From Allodiplogaster sudhausi (taxonomy: Eukaryota; Nematoda; Chromadorea; Rhabditida; Diplogasteridae): DNA of 64,000 nucleotides. The translations under genes and the position numbers were made by a program. The stretch spans positions 2,083,501-2,147,500 of the forward strand of contig CALZFC010000029.1 of NCBI GenBank assembly GCA_945643635.1, read 5' to 3'. Of the stretch, positions 10,882 to 23,685 are shown piece after piece. Every line of letters starts with the position of its first letter. Within the stretch, counting starts at the first letter, position 1. The notes beneath the pieces are model-generated. The model saw only the letters and a list, made by a program, of their open reading frames with translations. It was not told the origin of the DNA and did not search any database.

Positions 10882-12666
10882 TGACGCGATTTGCGAGAGA
10901 ATCAAAATTTGCCAAAAGGGCTGGGGCCCTAGAAAAATCATCACCTCCGATTTCGCTTAATAGTTGTTTATAGGTAAATTCAGACCCGTAGAATCGATCG
11001 GAATGGTTCCCGATGCTTACAAATGTCTCTTTTAGAAGTTATGAAGAGTTGAAAAACTGCGCTGCTTTTTGGGGTGCTCGAGTTGTGCGCATGTTTATGA
11101 ACATTTCTACTCGCCCAGTAAAGCAATAAACGTGAAAATTTTAATACAGATAGAGAAGATATTGCTTAAATGAGCTGTCAAGATGGAATTTGAAATTTTT
11201 TAAATATCGATATTTTACGTGTTCTCAAATTCAATGACGTATAAACGCGTTAAATTGCAAAATCGGCAGACCACTTTGAACCTATCGGGTACAGCATAAA
11301 AAGGGCTTTCGAATGATATATACGATGTTCCATTTTGAGGAACTCTTTTGTCTTTTGTATGCGAATATGTTATATGCAACTGTGAAAACCCGCGCCGAAT
11401 CGCGGCGCGACTACGAAAACCAGCGCCGAATCGCGGCGCGACGCGATATTGGCCGCATTCGAATATTTATTTTTTATGCATCTAATGATATTTTGTTTTT
11501 AATGTCTCTTTTAACTTTATTAAGCCATTTTTGAACAAAAAATACACTTTTCAGCCAAATATTAACGAATTCACTCACCTCCACAAAAAGAGACCTAGTT
11601 GTCGTGAAAGTATGTTAAATTTGCTACAAAACAACATTCTTAAAAAGAAAATTAAAGATAGCCCTTTTTCGCTACAAATCAAAAAACCACTCAAAAAAGA
11701 AACAACATTATGCATATACACCAATTCACCAGGTTCACCACCGATTTTCATGGTGTGAATTGGAATATTCGAACTGTAAAATTGGAATATTCCAACAGAA
11801 AACCGTGGTGAACCTCTTGAATTGGTGTTTATGCATAATGTTGTATCTGGTTTGAGTCGCTTTTTGATTTGTAGCGAAAAAGAGCTATCTTTAATTTTCG
11901 TTTTAAGATTGTTGTTTTGTAGCAAATTTAACATACTTTCACGACAACTAGGTCTCCTTTTGTGGAGATGAGTAAATTCGTTAATATTTGGCTAAAAAGT
12001 GTATTTTTTTGTTCAAAAATGAGCTTAATTGTCTTAATAAAGTTAAAAGAGACATGAAAAACAAAATATCATTAGATGCATAAAAAAATAAATATTCGAA
12101 TGCGGCCAATATCGCGTCGCGCCGCGATTCGGCGCTAGTTTTCGCAGTCGCGCCGCGATTCGGCGCGGGTTTTCACAGTTGCATATGACATATTCGCATA
12201 CAAAAGACGCAAGAGTTCCTCAAAATGGAACATCCTATATATCATTCGAAAGCCGTTTTTATGCTCTATACGAAAAATACAAAATGGTCTCCCGATTTTG
12301 CATTCTAACGCGTTCATTCGTCATTGAATTTGAGAACACGTAAAAAATCGATATTGACAACTTTTCAAAATCTATCTTGACATTTCGTTTGGGCAATATC
12401 TTTTCTATCTATATTAAAATTTTCAAGTTTATTACTTTACTTTGCGAGAAGAAATGTTCATAAACATGCGCCCTACTCGACTGCTTCAAAAATATGCGCT
12501 ATTTTTCAACTCTTCATAACTTTTCAAAACGAAACTTTTAAGCTTCAAAACCCATCCCAATCGATTCTCCAGGTCTGAATTTACCAATAAACATCTTTTA
12601 GGCAAAATCGGAGATGATGATTTTTCTAGGGCCCCAGACATTTTGATTCTCTCGCAAATCACGTCA
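10882..12666. mobile_element. Large foldback element FB3
   Basis: The ends TGACGCGATTTGCGAGAG and CTCTCGCAAATCACGTCA are inverted. Arms of about 850 bp fold around a centre near 11785 (ggtgaacc/ggttcacc region). Each arm carries paired copies of a GC-rich sub-hairpin, GCGCCGAATCGCGGCGC. It is the reverse complement of FB4 over nearly its full length, with few differences. No protein-coding potential recognised. Confidence 0.85.
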
Positions 12667-14563
12667 TATGTACATATGTACATATAAATTCGAATTCTCA
12701 AATCAGGTCAATAAAAGGAGAAAAAAAAACGATGAGCTTGTTCGTTGGTGAAATTTTTTCAGCTTCCAGGTCCATTTTCGTTCGCTTTTCCCTCCTTCCT
12801 TTTTAGTCCACTTGTGATAAAGGACGCACATTATCACTTTCATTACCATCACATCAAACCTGTTACACTGCAGGGCATATAGAGATAGATAACGAGAAAT
12901 AGAAAAAGAGAGTGAGCGAGGAAGAGAGAGAGAGAAGTGAACAAGAGAGATTGAAGTGACAGAAAAGGTGAAATGAGAGAGAAAGTGATTAAAAACGAAA
13001 GAGAGAGAGAGAGGAGGGAGGGAGAGAGAGAGGGAACATGAGAGAGAAGTGAAAGAGAGAGAGAGAAAGAGATGGAGAGAAAGAGAGAAAAAAGAGAGAA
13101 AAAAGAGAGAAAGAGATGGAGAGAAAGAGAAAAAAAAGAGAGAAAGAGAGCGAGAGATTGTATAATGTTAATTCACCCCATTGAGAGTCAACATCCGCGA
13201 AAGTGAAAATATAGTGTTCAAATTGGTGGGCTGCTCTGAGATTTGATACCGTGACCACTTCATGTAAAAAGTTTTCTAGTAGGATTCGGAGTCTAATTTT
13301 CCGAGAACAGAAGAGATAAATGATATTTTTCTGTTGTTGATAAGGGAATTCTCCATGTCAAAAATTTTTTCGTCTTATTTCCATGCAGAGAATGGGAGGA
13401 TTCGTAGAAGTATGCGTAGTTTGCTCTTCTTCATCTAAAAATGAAAAGTTATTTGGTTTCATTGAAAGCTACGAAAATGAGATTTTTGAGCTATCAATAC
13501 ATTTCCATTCTCATTATTATGATAAGGATAAATATGTAGAATAATTTTTTTTTCAAATCACTTATCTCAAAATAAAAAGCATTTCTAGACAATTGAAAAG
13601 AGGCGCTTGTGCTCACGTGTGCATTATAGCAAAAACTTATCCTTTCTTAGAGGAGCCAAAAACTACCTTTTGAATTCGCTCCTTTTTGCCTGACACAAGG
13701 GCGAGAGAGCATGTGATTTTGAGAGACGCGACTACAAAGGTGAAGAAAATAGAAATTCATGTGTACAAAGAATACGGCCGCGTCTTTCGTGCTCCTTTAA
13801 GCTTCTTTTGAATGTTCAGAGTTCGATTTCGAGCATAGAAAATTTGATAAACAAAATTTACAATTCTCCCATAACAGCATTTTCTTTGTTGAACGAAAAG
13901 GAGCCAATGCTCATTCATTTGTATAAAGTTTCAGTTTTTGATTCGTGAAGATTTAAAGCAGAAATTTAAAAAAAGGGAATCAAAAAACCTTGAAACTGTG
14001 CTTAACTTCACAAAACTTTCCCTGTTTATATTGCCACACAATTCAGCATGCCTTCTTTCCCGGCCATCTTCAAGATCAAAGATATTTGCCTTTTATCAGA
14101 AATAGCCACCTGTTATTCACACTCGAGCCACGCGTCCTTCGTCTCTCTCCAATGCTAATCCATTTTTGCGATGCATTTACATATTGCACAGCTAATAATG
14201 TTGATGTTAACGGAAAATACATTTACTATACTTTGCAACATCACAAGAGTAGACGAAATACTTGTTAGTGCATCGAGCAAATACTATTTGCCTTCTTCTT
14301 ATTCTTCCTTTTTTTGTAAATTTACACTACTGCCGCCATATCAAACTGTTGTTTTATCGAGTGAAAACTCGAGGGAATCCACCTGAAAAGATGGTAAATT
14401 CGGCTGAGGTTTACTCGAGTTTTCTGCTGAAAATGTGCAATGTGCAATAGTGTGGTTTAAAAGAATTGGGCATCTTCAGTTCAGTTGAATTCTCCCGTGT
14501 TGTCACCCCCAAAAAACGACAATGTCTTTTAATAGCTCACGTGAACTCACGTGTATGTACATA
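12667..14563. other. Spacer between mirror-image elements FB3 and FB4
   Basis: About 1.9 kb of AT-rich sequence with a (GA)n tract at 12880-13160. Short open frames near 13990-14450 have no recognisable product and look like chance. No gene is supported. Confidence 0.6.
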
Positions 14564-16344
14564 TGACGTGATTTGCGAGAGAATCAAAATGTCTGGGGCC
14601 CTAGAAAAATCATCATCTCCGATTTTGCTTAAAAGATGTTTATTGGTAAATTCAGACCTGGAGAATCGATTGGGATGGGTTTTGAAGCTTAAAAGTTTCG
14701 TTTTGAAAAGTTATGAAGAGTTGAAAAATAGCGCATATTTTTGAAGCAGTCGAGTAGGGCGCATGTTTATGAACATTTCTTCTCGCAAAGTAAAGTAATA
14801 AACTTGAAAATTTTAATATAGATAGAAAAGATATTGCCCAAACGAACTGTCAAGATAGATTTTGAAAAGTTGTCAATATCGATTTTTTACGTGTTCTCAA
14901 ATTCAATGACGAATGAACGCGTTAGAATGCAAAATCGGGAGACCATTTTGTATTTTTCGTATAGAGCACAAAAACGGCTTTCGAATGATATATAGGATGT
15001 TCCATTTTGAGGAACTCTTGCGTCTTTTGTATGCGAATATGTCATATGCAACTGTGAAAACCCGCGCCGAATCGCGGCGCGACTGCGAAAACTAGCGCCG
15101 AATCGCGGCGCGACGCGATATTGGCCGCATTCGAATATTTATTTTTTTATGCATCTAATGATATTTTGTTTTTCATGTCTCTTTTAACTTTATTAAGACA
15201 ATTAAGCTCATTTTTGAACAAAAAAATACACTTTTCAGCCAAATATTAACGAATTTACTCATCTCCACAAAAGGAGACCTAGTTGTCGTGAAAGTATGTT
15301 AAATTTGCTACAAAACAACAATCTTAAAACGAAAATTAAAGATAGCTCTTTTTCGCTACAAATCAAAAAGCGACTCAAACCAGATACAACATTATGCATA
15401 AACACCAATTCAAGAGGTTCACCACGGTTTTCTGTTGGAATATTCCAATTTTACAGTTCGAATATTCCAATTCACACCATGAAAATCGGTGGTGAACCTG
15501 GTGAATTGGTGTATATGCATAATGTTGTTTCTTTTTTGAGTGGTTTTTTGATTTGTAGCGAAAAAGAGCTATCTTTAATTTTCTTTTTAAGAATGTTGTT
15601 TTGTAGCAAATTTAACATACTTTCACGACAACTAGGTGTCTTTTTGTGGAGGTGAGTGAATTCGTTAATATTTGGCTGAAAAGTGTATTTTATGTTCAAA
15701 AATGGCTTAATAAAGTTAAAAGAGACATTAAAAACAAAATATCATTAGATGCATAAAAAATAAATATTCGAATGCGGCCAATATCGCGTCGCGCCGCGAT
15801 TCGGCGCTGGTTTTCGTAGTCGCGCCGCGATTCGGCGCGGGTTTTCACAGTTGCATATAACATATTCGCATACAAAAGACAAAAGAGTTCCTCAAAATGG
15901 AACATCGTATATATCATTCGAAAGCCCTTTTTATGCTGTACCCGATAGGTTCAAAGTGGTCTGCCGATTTTGCAATTTAACGCGTTTATACGTCATTGAA
16001 TTTGAGAACACGTAAAATATCTTTAAAAAATTTCAAATTCCATCTTGACAGCTCATTTAAGCAATATCTTCTCTATCTGTATTAAAATTTTCACGTTTAT
16101 TGCTTTACTGGGCGAGTAGAAATGTTCATAAACATGCGCACAACTCGAGCACCCCAAAAAGCAGCGCAGTTTTTCAACTCTTCATAACTTCTAAAAGAGA
16201 CATTTGTAAGCATCGGGAACCATTCCGATCGATTCTACGGGTCTGAATTTACCTATAAACAACTATTAAGCGAAATCGGAGGTGATGATTTTTCTAGGGC
16301 CCCAGCCCTTTTGGCAAATTTTGATTCTCTCGCAAATCGCGTCA
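14564..16344. mobile_element. Large foldback element FB4 (inverted copy of FB3)
   Basis: TGACGTGATTTGCGAGAG on the left and CTCTCGCAAATCGCGTCA on the right. The sequence mirrors FB3: even the single-base variant in the terminus (GACGTG) and the centre asymmetry are inverted relative to FB3. With the spacer, 10882-16344 therefore forms a palindrome made of two palindromes. Confidence 0.85.
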
Positions 16345-17362
16345 TATGTACTTACATGTCTTCTATCGAAAGAGCATAAATTTTCCATCTTCTGTTGCCT
16401 GCTTTACTCATTGAAAACATATCCAAGCGAAGAGATTTTTGGCGGCAATGTTTAAAAGATTAAAGAGAATTTGTAGGATGACGCAAGAGGGCACATTCTA
16501 AGAATTCTCTGCTTTCGGCAAAGCTGAAAGCGTAGAAAATTCTTATCTCATTGAGAAGAATTTGTAGCAGGAGCTTCGTTTCGTAGTGCGCCGATGTGCC
16601 CAAGCTTTGCCGCAGATGCCTAGTTAAGGAGAATTTATGTGTGTATGTACATAAATATGTATGTATGTTATGTGACTATTTTATTTTTTTTCTTCTATTT
16701 TTGTTACCGATTCTGATCGAAGAATATGTATCAAAATGTGAAAAGGTCAACATAAATTATCATATTAACGTGTTACAAGTGTGCAAAAGAGCACTCTTGA
16801 TCTGAGAGGGAAGTATCCAGATCTATAAAGTGTTCATATCTGGTCGCCAATTACTATAATTTGCAGTAGCAAAGTAGCGCAGGACTTTGACTCTCTTCGA
16901 ATGCAACATAAGCATTTCTTCTGTAATTGCTCAAGTTGCTCGCTCATTAACGATAAGTAGCATTTCTGAGAGAGGCAAAGCTGCCTTATCTAAATTAGCA
17001 GACTTATTAGTGAAGAGCTCTTATGAGAGTCACAAGAAACCAATGATATTGTTGACAGAAGCTCGAAGAAGCAAGAATAGCTGCCCCTGAATACCGTTTC
17101 TCTTTTTGTCTGGCATTGTAAATGCCGCCCCATCAGAATCCCGACTTAGAGGCAGTCCTTTACGTAGATTGCCGTTAAACTATAATAAAATTAAGGAAAG
17201 TAATTTAAAATTTCTTACCGCTATTTGTAAGTAATGATAATAGACAGTAATCAGAAGTTCAAAGTGGCAAGAATAGTGCTGTTCCACTTATCCTTCGCGC
17301 CAACTCCATTGCTCAGGGAAAAGAGCGGCAATTCAAATCGTAATTTGATCTCGTCTTTAAGA
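16345..17362. other. No gene recognised upstream of the receptor
   Basis: AT-rich sequence. It contains a partial palindrome around 16500-16545 (agaattctctgctttcggc / gctgaaagcgtagaaaattct). Presumably 5' flank of the receptor gene; no promoter motif can be named. Confidence 0.5.
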
Positions 17363-20300
17363 ATGTCTGACATCCCACCAGCCGAGTTGGCCTTTCTGCA
17401 ACAGCTCGACCTCGTGCTGTGCTGCCTCCTCAGCGCCATCGCCGTGCCCACCTTCCTCATCTCGGCGCCATCCTATGTCCGCATTCTGCTGCATCCCAAC
17501 TTTGCGCGCGCACACGTCTTCTACATTGTCGTACTGGAAGGGGTCATGGTTCGTCGTTTCCGTTCTTCTCTCACACCACTCCTAAAAATAGAGCACTAAT
17601 GTTGTGCAAAAATCTTGATGGAGAATGGTTCTTTCTGATTCTCTCATTCGTCAAAATTTACGACGACGAAAAAAAATGTTCAAAACGAACTATGTACATA
17701 GTATGTTCAAAATGAACTTTATGACAGATTGTTTTTTCTTTGCGTTTATATAGATGTACGTATGAAAAAAAAGAAGTTACTGTAACGGAACGAAAAAAAA
17801 AGAAGAAAAAAACAGAGGCACCTTAGGGCTTGCTCGCCTTCCTCTCGACAATGTTCTTCCTCGAGCTGACGACGTTCCCGGCCTTTTCTGGCCTCTACGC
17901 CCTCATCAACCGATGGAATCTGGCCGCGGTCGCGTCAGCGATCACCGAGTACGCGGGCGCCGGCCATCTCCAGGCCTACTTCTTCCTCGCGCTCAATCGA
18001 TTCCTGCTCCTCGCAGCACCGCTCAAGATGAAAATGGTTTTTTTTCTTTTCGAAATGTAATTTAAATATAAAAAAATTATATTTACCTTGGTTAGCCTTA
18101 TATAACTTATTAAAAGATTCGAGGAGACCTCTAGAAGCCAAATTCGGCCAATATACATACATAAGAGTTAAAGTACAATCTGATAAGAAAAAAAAATGTG
18201 CAAAAGGAAAAAAACCTGCGCCTCCATCTTTGCGTTGTCCCTTCATTTTCGTGCTTGTTCTGATCAAGTGACCACTTTAGAAGTTCGAAACAAGAAGTGC
18301 ACACAAGCGATAAAGTGATCACAAGCTGGATACATGTTCGGAACCCATGTGTATTAAGATAGGCTGGAACACTGCCAATTCTTTTGTTTCGAACATGTTT
18401 CAAACAAGATTGTTTTGAACATGTTTCAAACTTTAGACAGATTAAAGGCGCGGCAGTATTACACTGTGTGACAAGGTGATTTTCATCGTTAAAAAATTAA
18501 ACGCGACTGAAAATTGTAGTAGTAGTAGTAGTAGCGTCTGGCTAAATCGCATGCTCTCTCGTTTTTTTTATTATTCAGGCCAAATGGAATTCAAACAGTA
18601 GTTTCGGGGTTCTCTTTAAAAAAAGATAGTTTTCATAACAGAACGAAGAGCGCTTCTTCAAAGTGGCCATCGCTGGCATCTTTCTGCTGCCGCTGCTCGC
18701 CGTCCCCAACTGCTTCCGTGGCTTCGTCTTCGATGAGTTCATAGACGGAGATGAGGTCTTCTACTTCCCGATCGCCGTCAGCGACTATCATGTTAGTGCA
18801 ATTTTTTTTATACATTTTTATTTATTTATTTGTTTTTTAATTTTAATTTTGGAGGCATCCATTCTTTGCGTCTATGTATTCTCAACTATATACATATGTA
18901 AATATCACTTTTTATAAGTTAAAAAGTTATATATATATATATATATATAAGCTACTCTAGGTTATTTATTCAGAGTACACCAGTAAAATTATCACACATA
19001 CAGTCCCGCCCAACATTTCAGGTACATAGCTTAATCAGATTAATTAGAGTAATCAAAATAATCTCAATTGATTTTTCAGCACATAGGACGCATTTCAGTA
19101 GAGCTTTCAGGTTAATCTAGACTAATTCCACGCTGCTAAATACGTTGGAAACATTATTTTCTTAAAACAAGCTGATACTAACGAGAAAATTCATATTTTT
19201 GCCGGAAACCAGTTTGAAAATGGTGCGCAATGTGCTGCATTGCATGCGCAATGCGCTGCATTTTTCGAACGGGTTTCTGGCTAAAATGTGAATTTTCTCG
19301 TTAATGTCATCTTATTTTGAGAAAATAATGATACCAACGTGTTTAATAGCGTCGAATTAGTCTAGATTAACCTGAAAACTCTATTGAAGTGCGTCCTATG
19401 CGCTGAAAAATCAATTGAGCTTATTTAGATTAATCTAATTAATCTATGTACCTGAAATGTTGGGCGGGACTGTATGTATGTATTTGTTATCCATAGAGTC
19501 ACCAAAACCATTTTCTATAGTCTCCTTTCTATTTACAAGTTATAAAAAAGAGAAGAATTTGGACATAAACAAAATGTGATTCTTTTTTACTTTTTTTTTA
19601 CCTGAAAAGTGAAAGCTAAATGAATTGCTCTACGATTTGTGTTGAAATAAACAGAAAGAATTTAAATACGAAGAAAAAAACTACTTTCAAAACTGTGCCT
19701 GTGTTCATTATCAAAGTCCATCTAGCAGAAGAACTAGCGAGCAAATCTTCCTTATATAGAATATCCAACAATGTGAATTGTTTGGCTTCTCTAAAAGAAG
19801 AAGACGAAAAAATCAACATCAACCAACGAACACAACTCTAACCTAGAAAGCTTCGTTCTTTTTCGGCTCTAAACGGAGGGGGGGCGGAGGTGTCAAAATT
19901 GAGACAAAATTACCTCATAATACAGCTGTAATCTTCTATTTTTACGTATTGTACACATATCTGTGAAGGTAAGCGGAGCAAGTAATCTAGCCATAGTTAT
20001 TTTAGCCCGTCATCATCCTCCGTATTCTCTACACGTACGGCACTGCCCTCGTGACCCTTGTGCTCAACGTGGCCATCGCCGTTATGCACTACAACTTTCG
20101 ACGGAAGCTGCGTCTCGAGAGTCGCGCCGAGCGAGGTCTCTGCATCACTTCGGTCGCCTCCTTCCTCCTCTACGTCTCCTACAATCTCATGATCGTACGT
20201 GCGGATCTTGAATTTTTTTTTGGATTTACTACTTTTTTTCGTTAAACGAACGCAAAACTAGATAGATTTTTAATCGATTTTAATTTTCCTGACTGTTGTA

Positions 20301-21086
20301 GTCGGGTCTATTTAAATCACATTCTTGCAATTTTATCATGCAAAAAGGCGGGAAATCAAAAATGTGTTTTTTTTTTGGCTAAATTAACAAAATATACATA
20401 TATATTCAATCTATAAAATTAACCAAAAAAAATTATTGTTCATAAATTTTTTTAACATTTTTTTTTTAAATCTTCCACTCTCGTTGAAGGTAACGAATCA
20501 GTACGCTGCACGAACGTCGCTCACAAACTTTATCCAATTCACGACGACGCATGTCTTCTTCTTGTCGACAATTCTGCCGTTCTGGCGCGTCTTCTCATTA
20601 TATCACACTAATTAATTAATTACTTTATTAATTACTTCATTAATTAATTTCACATTACCAGTGGGGCGAATTAATAATGGCCACAAAATTCAATTTTGCT
20701 CTCGTAAAATTTTTCCGGTTGCTTTTAAAGAATCTTTAAAAGAACGGAAAATCTGTTATATTTTAAAGAATTATCCATTAGTATTAGTTAATTAACTTAT
20801 TAATTAACTTATTGGTTGATTAATTATTTAACTGATCAGTTAATTAGTTAATTAATTAACTAATCTCAGGTTCCTCGTCGCCTTCTCGCCATCAGTACGC
20901 GCTGTCCTTGTACCGCGTCGGATGCATCGCTCGCTCGGCATCGCGGCAGCGTCCAAGGAGCGGAGAAGCACGACCTCTGCCGTCGTGAACACTGTCCAAG
21001 TCGTCTCGACAACTCGTAAAATTGACGTTTCGTCATCATCAACTCGGCCCAGTCCACTGGCCGGGAAGAACAGCACAAAGTGCTAA
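17363..21086 (+). CDS. Nematode serpentine 7-TM chemoreceptor, Srg/Srv-like (6 exons)
   Basis: Exons 17363-17548, 17827-18036, 18642-18791, 20006-20194, 20490-20584 and 20870-21086 give about 348 aa, a normal receptor length. All junctions except the last are phase 0. Seven hydrophobic segments can be placed: TM1 LDLVLCCLLSAIAVPTF, TM2 across exons 1-2 (FYIVVLEGVMGLLAFLSTMF), TM3 HLQAYFFLALNRFLLLAAP, TM4 VAIAGIFLLPLLAVPNC, TM5 LYTYGTALVTLVLNVAIAV, TM6 GLCITSVASFLLYVSYNL, TM7 across exons 5-6. LNRF in place of DRY and the post-TM7 FSPSVRAVL are typical of nematode chemoreceptors rather than rhodopsin-like amine receptors. The last junction only works as a GC-AG intron (TTCTG|gcgcgt...ctcag|G), giving ILPFWFLVAFSPSVR. 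A Ser/Thr-rich cytoplasmic tail ends the protein. The exact subfamily is uncertain. Confidence 0.8.
19001..19472. mobile_element. Foldback MITE, Tc1/mariner-type, TA target duplication
   Basis: The ends CAGTCCCGCCCAACATTTCAG and CTGAAATGTTGGGCGGGACTG are perfect inverted repeats, flanked by TA on both sides (18999-19000, 19473-19474). The 472-bp element folds along nearly its whole length. It lies in intron 3 of the receptor gene and codes for nothing. Confidence 0.88.
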
Positions 21087-21139
21087 TAATTCTTGTCTCT
21101 ACCACTATTCTCACATCTTACAATTTTAATATAAGGATG

Positions 21140-21145
21140 AATAAA
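21140..21145 (+). terminator. Candidate polyadenylation signal of the receptor gene
   Basis: AATAAA 54 bases after the receptor stop codon, within the usual nematode 3' UTR distance. From here to 21990 I see no gene; a short CT tract lies at 21419-21455. Confidence 0.5.
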
Positions 21146-23384
21146 TATGTATGTGGCGAATAAATACAGTGTAAGAAAATAGCTGTTAATGACATGATAA
21201 AGAAATATACATCACATCAAGATAGCACGTAAATTTACAGAAAGTACAATGCTTCAAAAGAAACAATAATATTAGATTTGAAAACAAGTATATTTGCGCT
21301 GAATGTATGTACATACATAATGTATACATACATACAAGATTCCACCAGAGAATGCTAAAGATACATAGATTCAGAGATCCTTCCCAGATCAGATCTAAGT
21401 GATTGTTCTCCTCATCTTCTTCTCTTTCTATTTCTCTCTCTCTCTCTCTCTCTTTCTTCGAATTGTCTCTCATCTGGCCGAAGATAAATGCGAGTGCATT
21501 CATCAGCCAACCGCTCTCTCGGCCAACAATCCGTCATCAAGACCGATTTCAATAGAGAAGAAGTGTGAATTCTCTCGCTCTACCCCTCCCTGTCTATTCT
21601 TCCTTTCAATACTCAACTTTACCGCATACTTTTCAATATAAATATTTTGTGTTTCAGAGAGTAGTGATCTGAAATGAAAAATGAAAACCCGACTCATCAG
21701 GCATCATTTTCAGTCTCCTTGGATCGGTCGGAAATTCAACTATTTGAGGCTAGTTTTGTATGGAAATGTTGTATAAGTTCCCGGTAAAAAACCGGTGTCC
21801 TCACTTACAATTGAAGCCTCATCTCTATAAGGAGCCGATCTCGTTTGAATTTTATTCCTTCTCGAAAAATGAGTTTTAAAATAAAATAGTTTAGGACCGT
21901 TTTTTTCTTTTCGAGTAGGACTGCATAGTACAATTACTGAGAACACGAGCATCTTCAGGCTTATTTAAAAAGGCTTCCTTCCCTGTCTAGATGAGTCACG
22001 AAAATGAGTCGACGAGAGTTGTTGCAAGCTGGAAGATGTCAATGATGAAATGGCTGCAAAGTCCAATGAACCGGAAGAGACTCTTGGCGCTCATTCTTCT
22101 ACTCTGGTTCACGTGCATCTTCGCGTTCTTCATCGGTCGTTCTACCTCCCCATCTCCGAGCTCATCGATAACACAAGCTGCTATTGCTACAGAAGCTGCT
22201 ACTATGGCAGATGACAATGCAACTACAATGGGTAATCAGTTTGCTAATTAGAGAAACTAATTGCGGGCAGATTATTTTAAACCACTCTTATCTTACTCAG
22301 AACGATGGACCCATTAGCACAGCTTGGAATTCTTCTCGCTTATTTTGTGAGCAGCAGCGATTTCGAGATAAGGCACTCATCCAGTGGAGGTGTCTCCCAA
22401 GCATCGAGCAACAACAACTCTCAGCAAGCGCTCAACGATGACGTCATAGACGATAATAGTTTGCGACAAATGTTTCGGAAATATCTGTTTAGGTAAATAT
22501 AACTCAACGCTCTGAAATTAATTATTAATTAATTAATTAAGGTTCAACATTTCTCCGAATGCCTTCCCTTCTGATGTCTTTGGCTATCATATTTATGGAG
22601 CACGTCGAAGGCAGTGGCTCGCTGGGAAAGGAGACATTGGAGAGACTTTCTTCGCTGGCTTCACCGACACTTTTCTACAGCGGGTTTTTTTTACTGCTGA
22701 TTTAATCAAGTAGATCATTTCTTTCATTTCTCAACCTTCCAACTGCAGAAGCTACTCGAGTCAGAAGTGCATAAAATCGATCGCAGAGCATGTCAAGTTG
22801 GTGCACTGGAGCAGAAATCCAGAAAGGTGACAAAATGATTACTCATAATAGATTCATATCGCACCCGCATCGAGCCCGGAATATGAAGAAGATTATTATG
22901 ACGGCCGCCTTCAAAGCTATCACTGGAGAGACAGGATAAGAAGCACGACATCTGCGCCCACCACTTCATCCGATTCCGGCGGCAGGCTAGGCAATCGTGT
23001 CTCGAAATCCCTTCCATCTTGGAGGGATCCCTAGATCACTCATTTTAATGAAACAAACCGGATACAGACTTTAAACATACTATAATAGATAAGAATTCGC
23101 GTTTTTCCCCGTGAATTTAATTAACTCGTGGTTGTGAGCAGTAGATCATCATAAAATATGGGGCTAGAAAATGAGGGAAAGTGACAGAGAAGGTTTCAGT
23201 TGGTATTCAACGGAAGCGAGACGCCGGAAGGACGGCGTTCGAATTCAGAAACAATTTAACATCCTCGCACTTCTTCGACGGAATAATCAAACGCTGACTG
23301 CAAAAGACCAAGGTTGCCACCTGAACATTGTATAAGCTTGACAGCTGAACGGGGGGAAAAGACGGCTTTTCTCCGGCAAAAAGG

Positions 23385-23537
23385 AGGTGGGAATGGGCCC
23401 AAACGCCCGGCCCTTCGGGCCCTAAGTCTGAGACTGGCTCGGCCGGATACTTCCGGCCCTTGTAATTTTGGGCCCGGCCCGGCTTGAGCCGGGGCTTTGG
23501 GAAAGCAGGCCGTACCGGCCCATTCGCACCTCTGCCT
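23385..23537. mobile_element. Second GGGCCC-rich foldback repeat, inside the pseudoprotease
   Basis: The near-perfect inverted ends GAGGTGGGAATGGGCC and GGCCCATTCGCACCTC enclose GGCCC/GGGCC blocks, similar in composition to the MITE at 2710-3046. No clear target duplication. It lies between the propeptide exon and the catalytic-Cys exon. Confidence 0.6.
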
Positions 23538-23635
23538 GCAGTTCATGAATACACTTCTTCACAGTGCTGTTGTTGCAGGCTGGTGCAAGTCCGGGTATGC
23601 ATTCGCAGCGACAACGCTCCTGGAAATTGTGAGGG

Positions 23636-23685
23636 GAAAGGTGGACGAACTATCTGCCCAGAAAGGTGGACGAACTATCTGCCCA
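23636..23685. repeat. Perfect 25-bp tandem duplication within a coding exon
   Basis: Two adjacent identical 25-base units starting gaaaggtggacgaacta. Since 25 is not a multiple of 3, the second unit shifts the frame to a TAG. With one unit the frame would run on to the CDWYNHGCHGG motif. Confidence 0.9.

Noticed and set aside
5789..15917. Many 60-120 aa open frames, several in matching pairs
   Set aside because: They are inside foldback arms and occur as mirror copies; no family recognised, no splice context.
22827..22851. A 25-base intron between KSRK and IHIAP in the protease-like gene
   Set aside because: Too short to be credible; the upstream donor GTTGGT at 22797 keeps phase and gives a 55-base intron.
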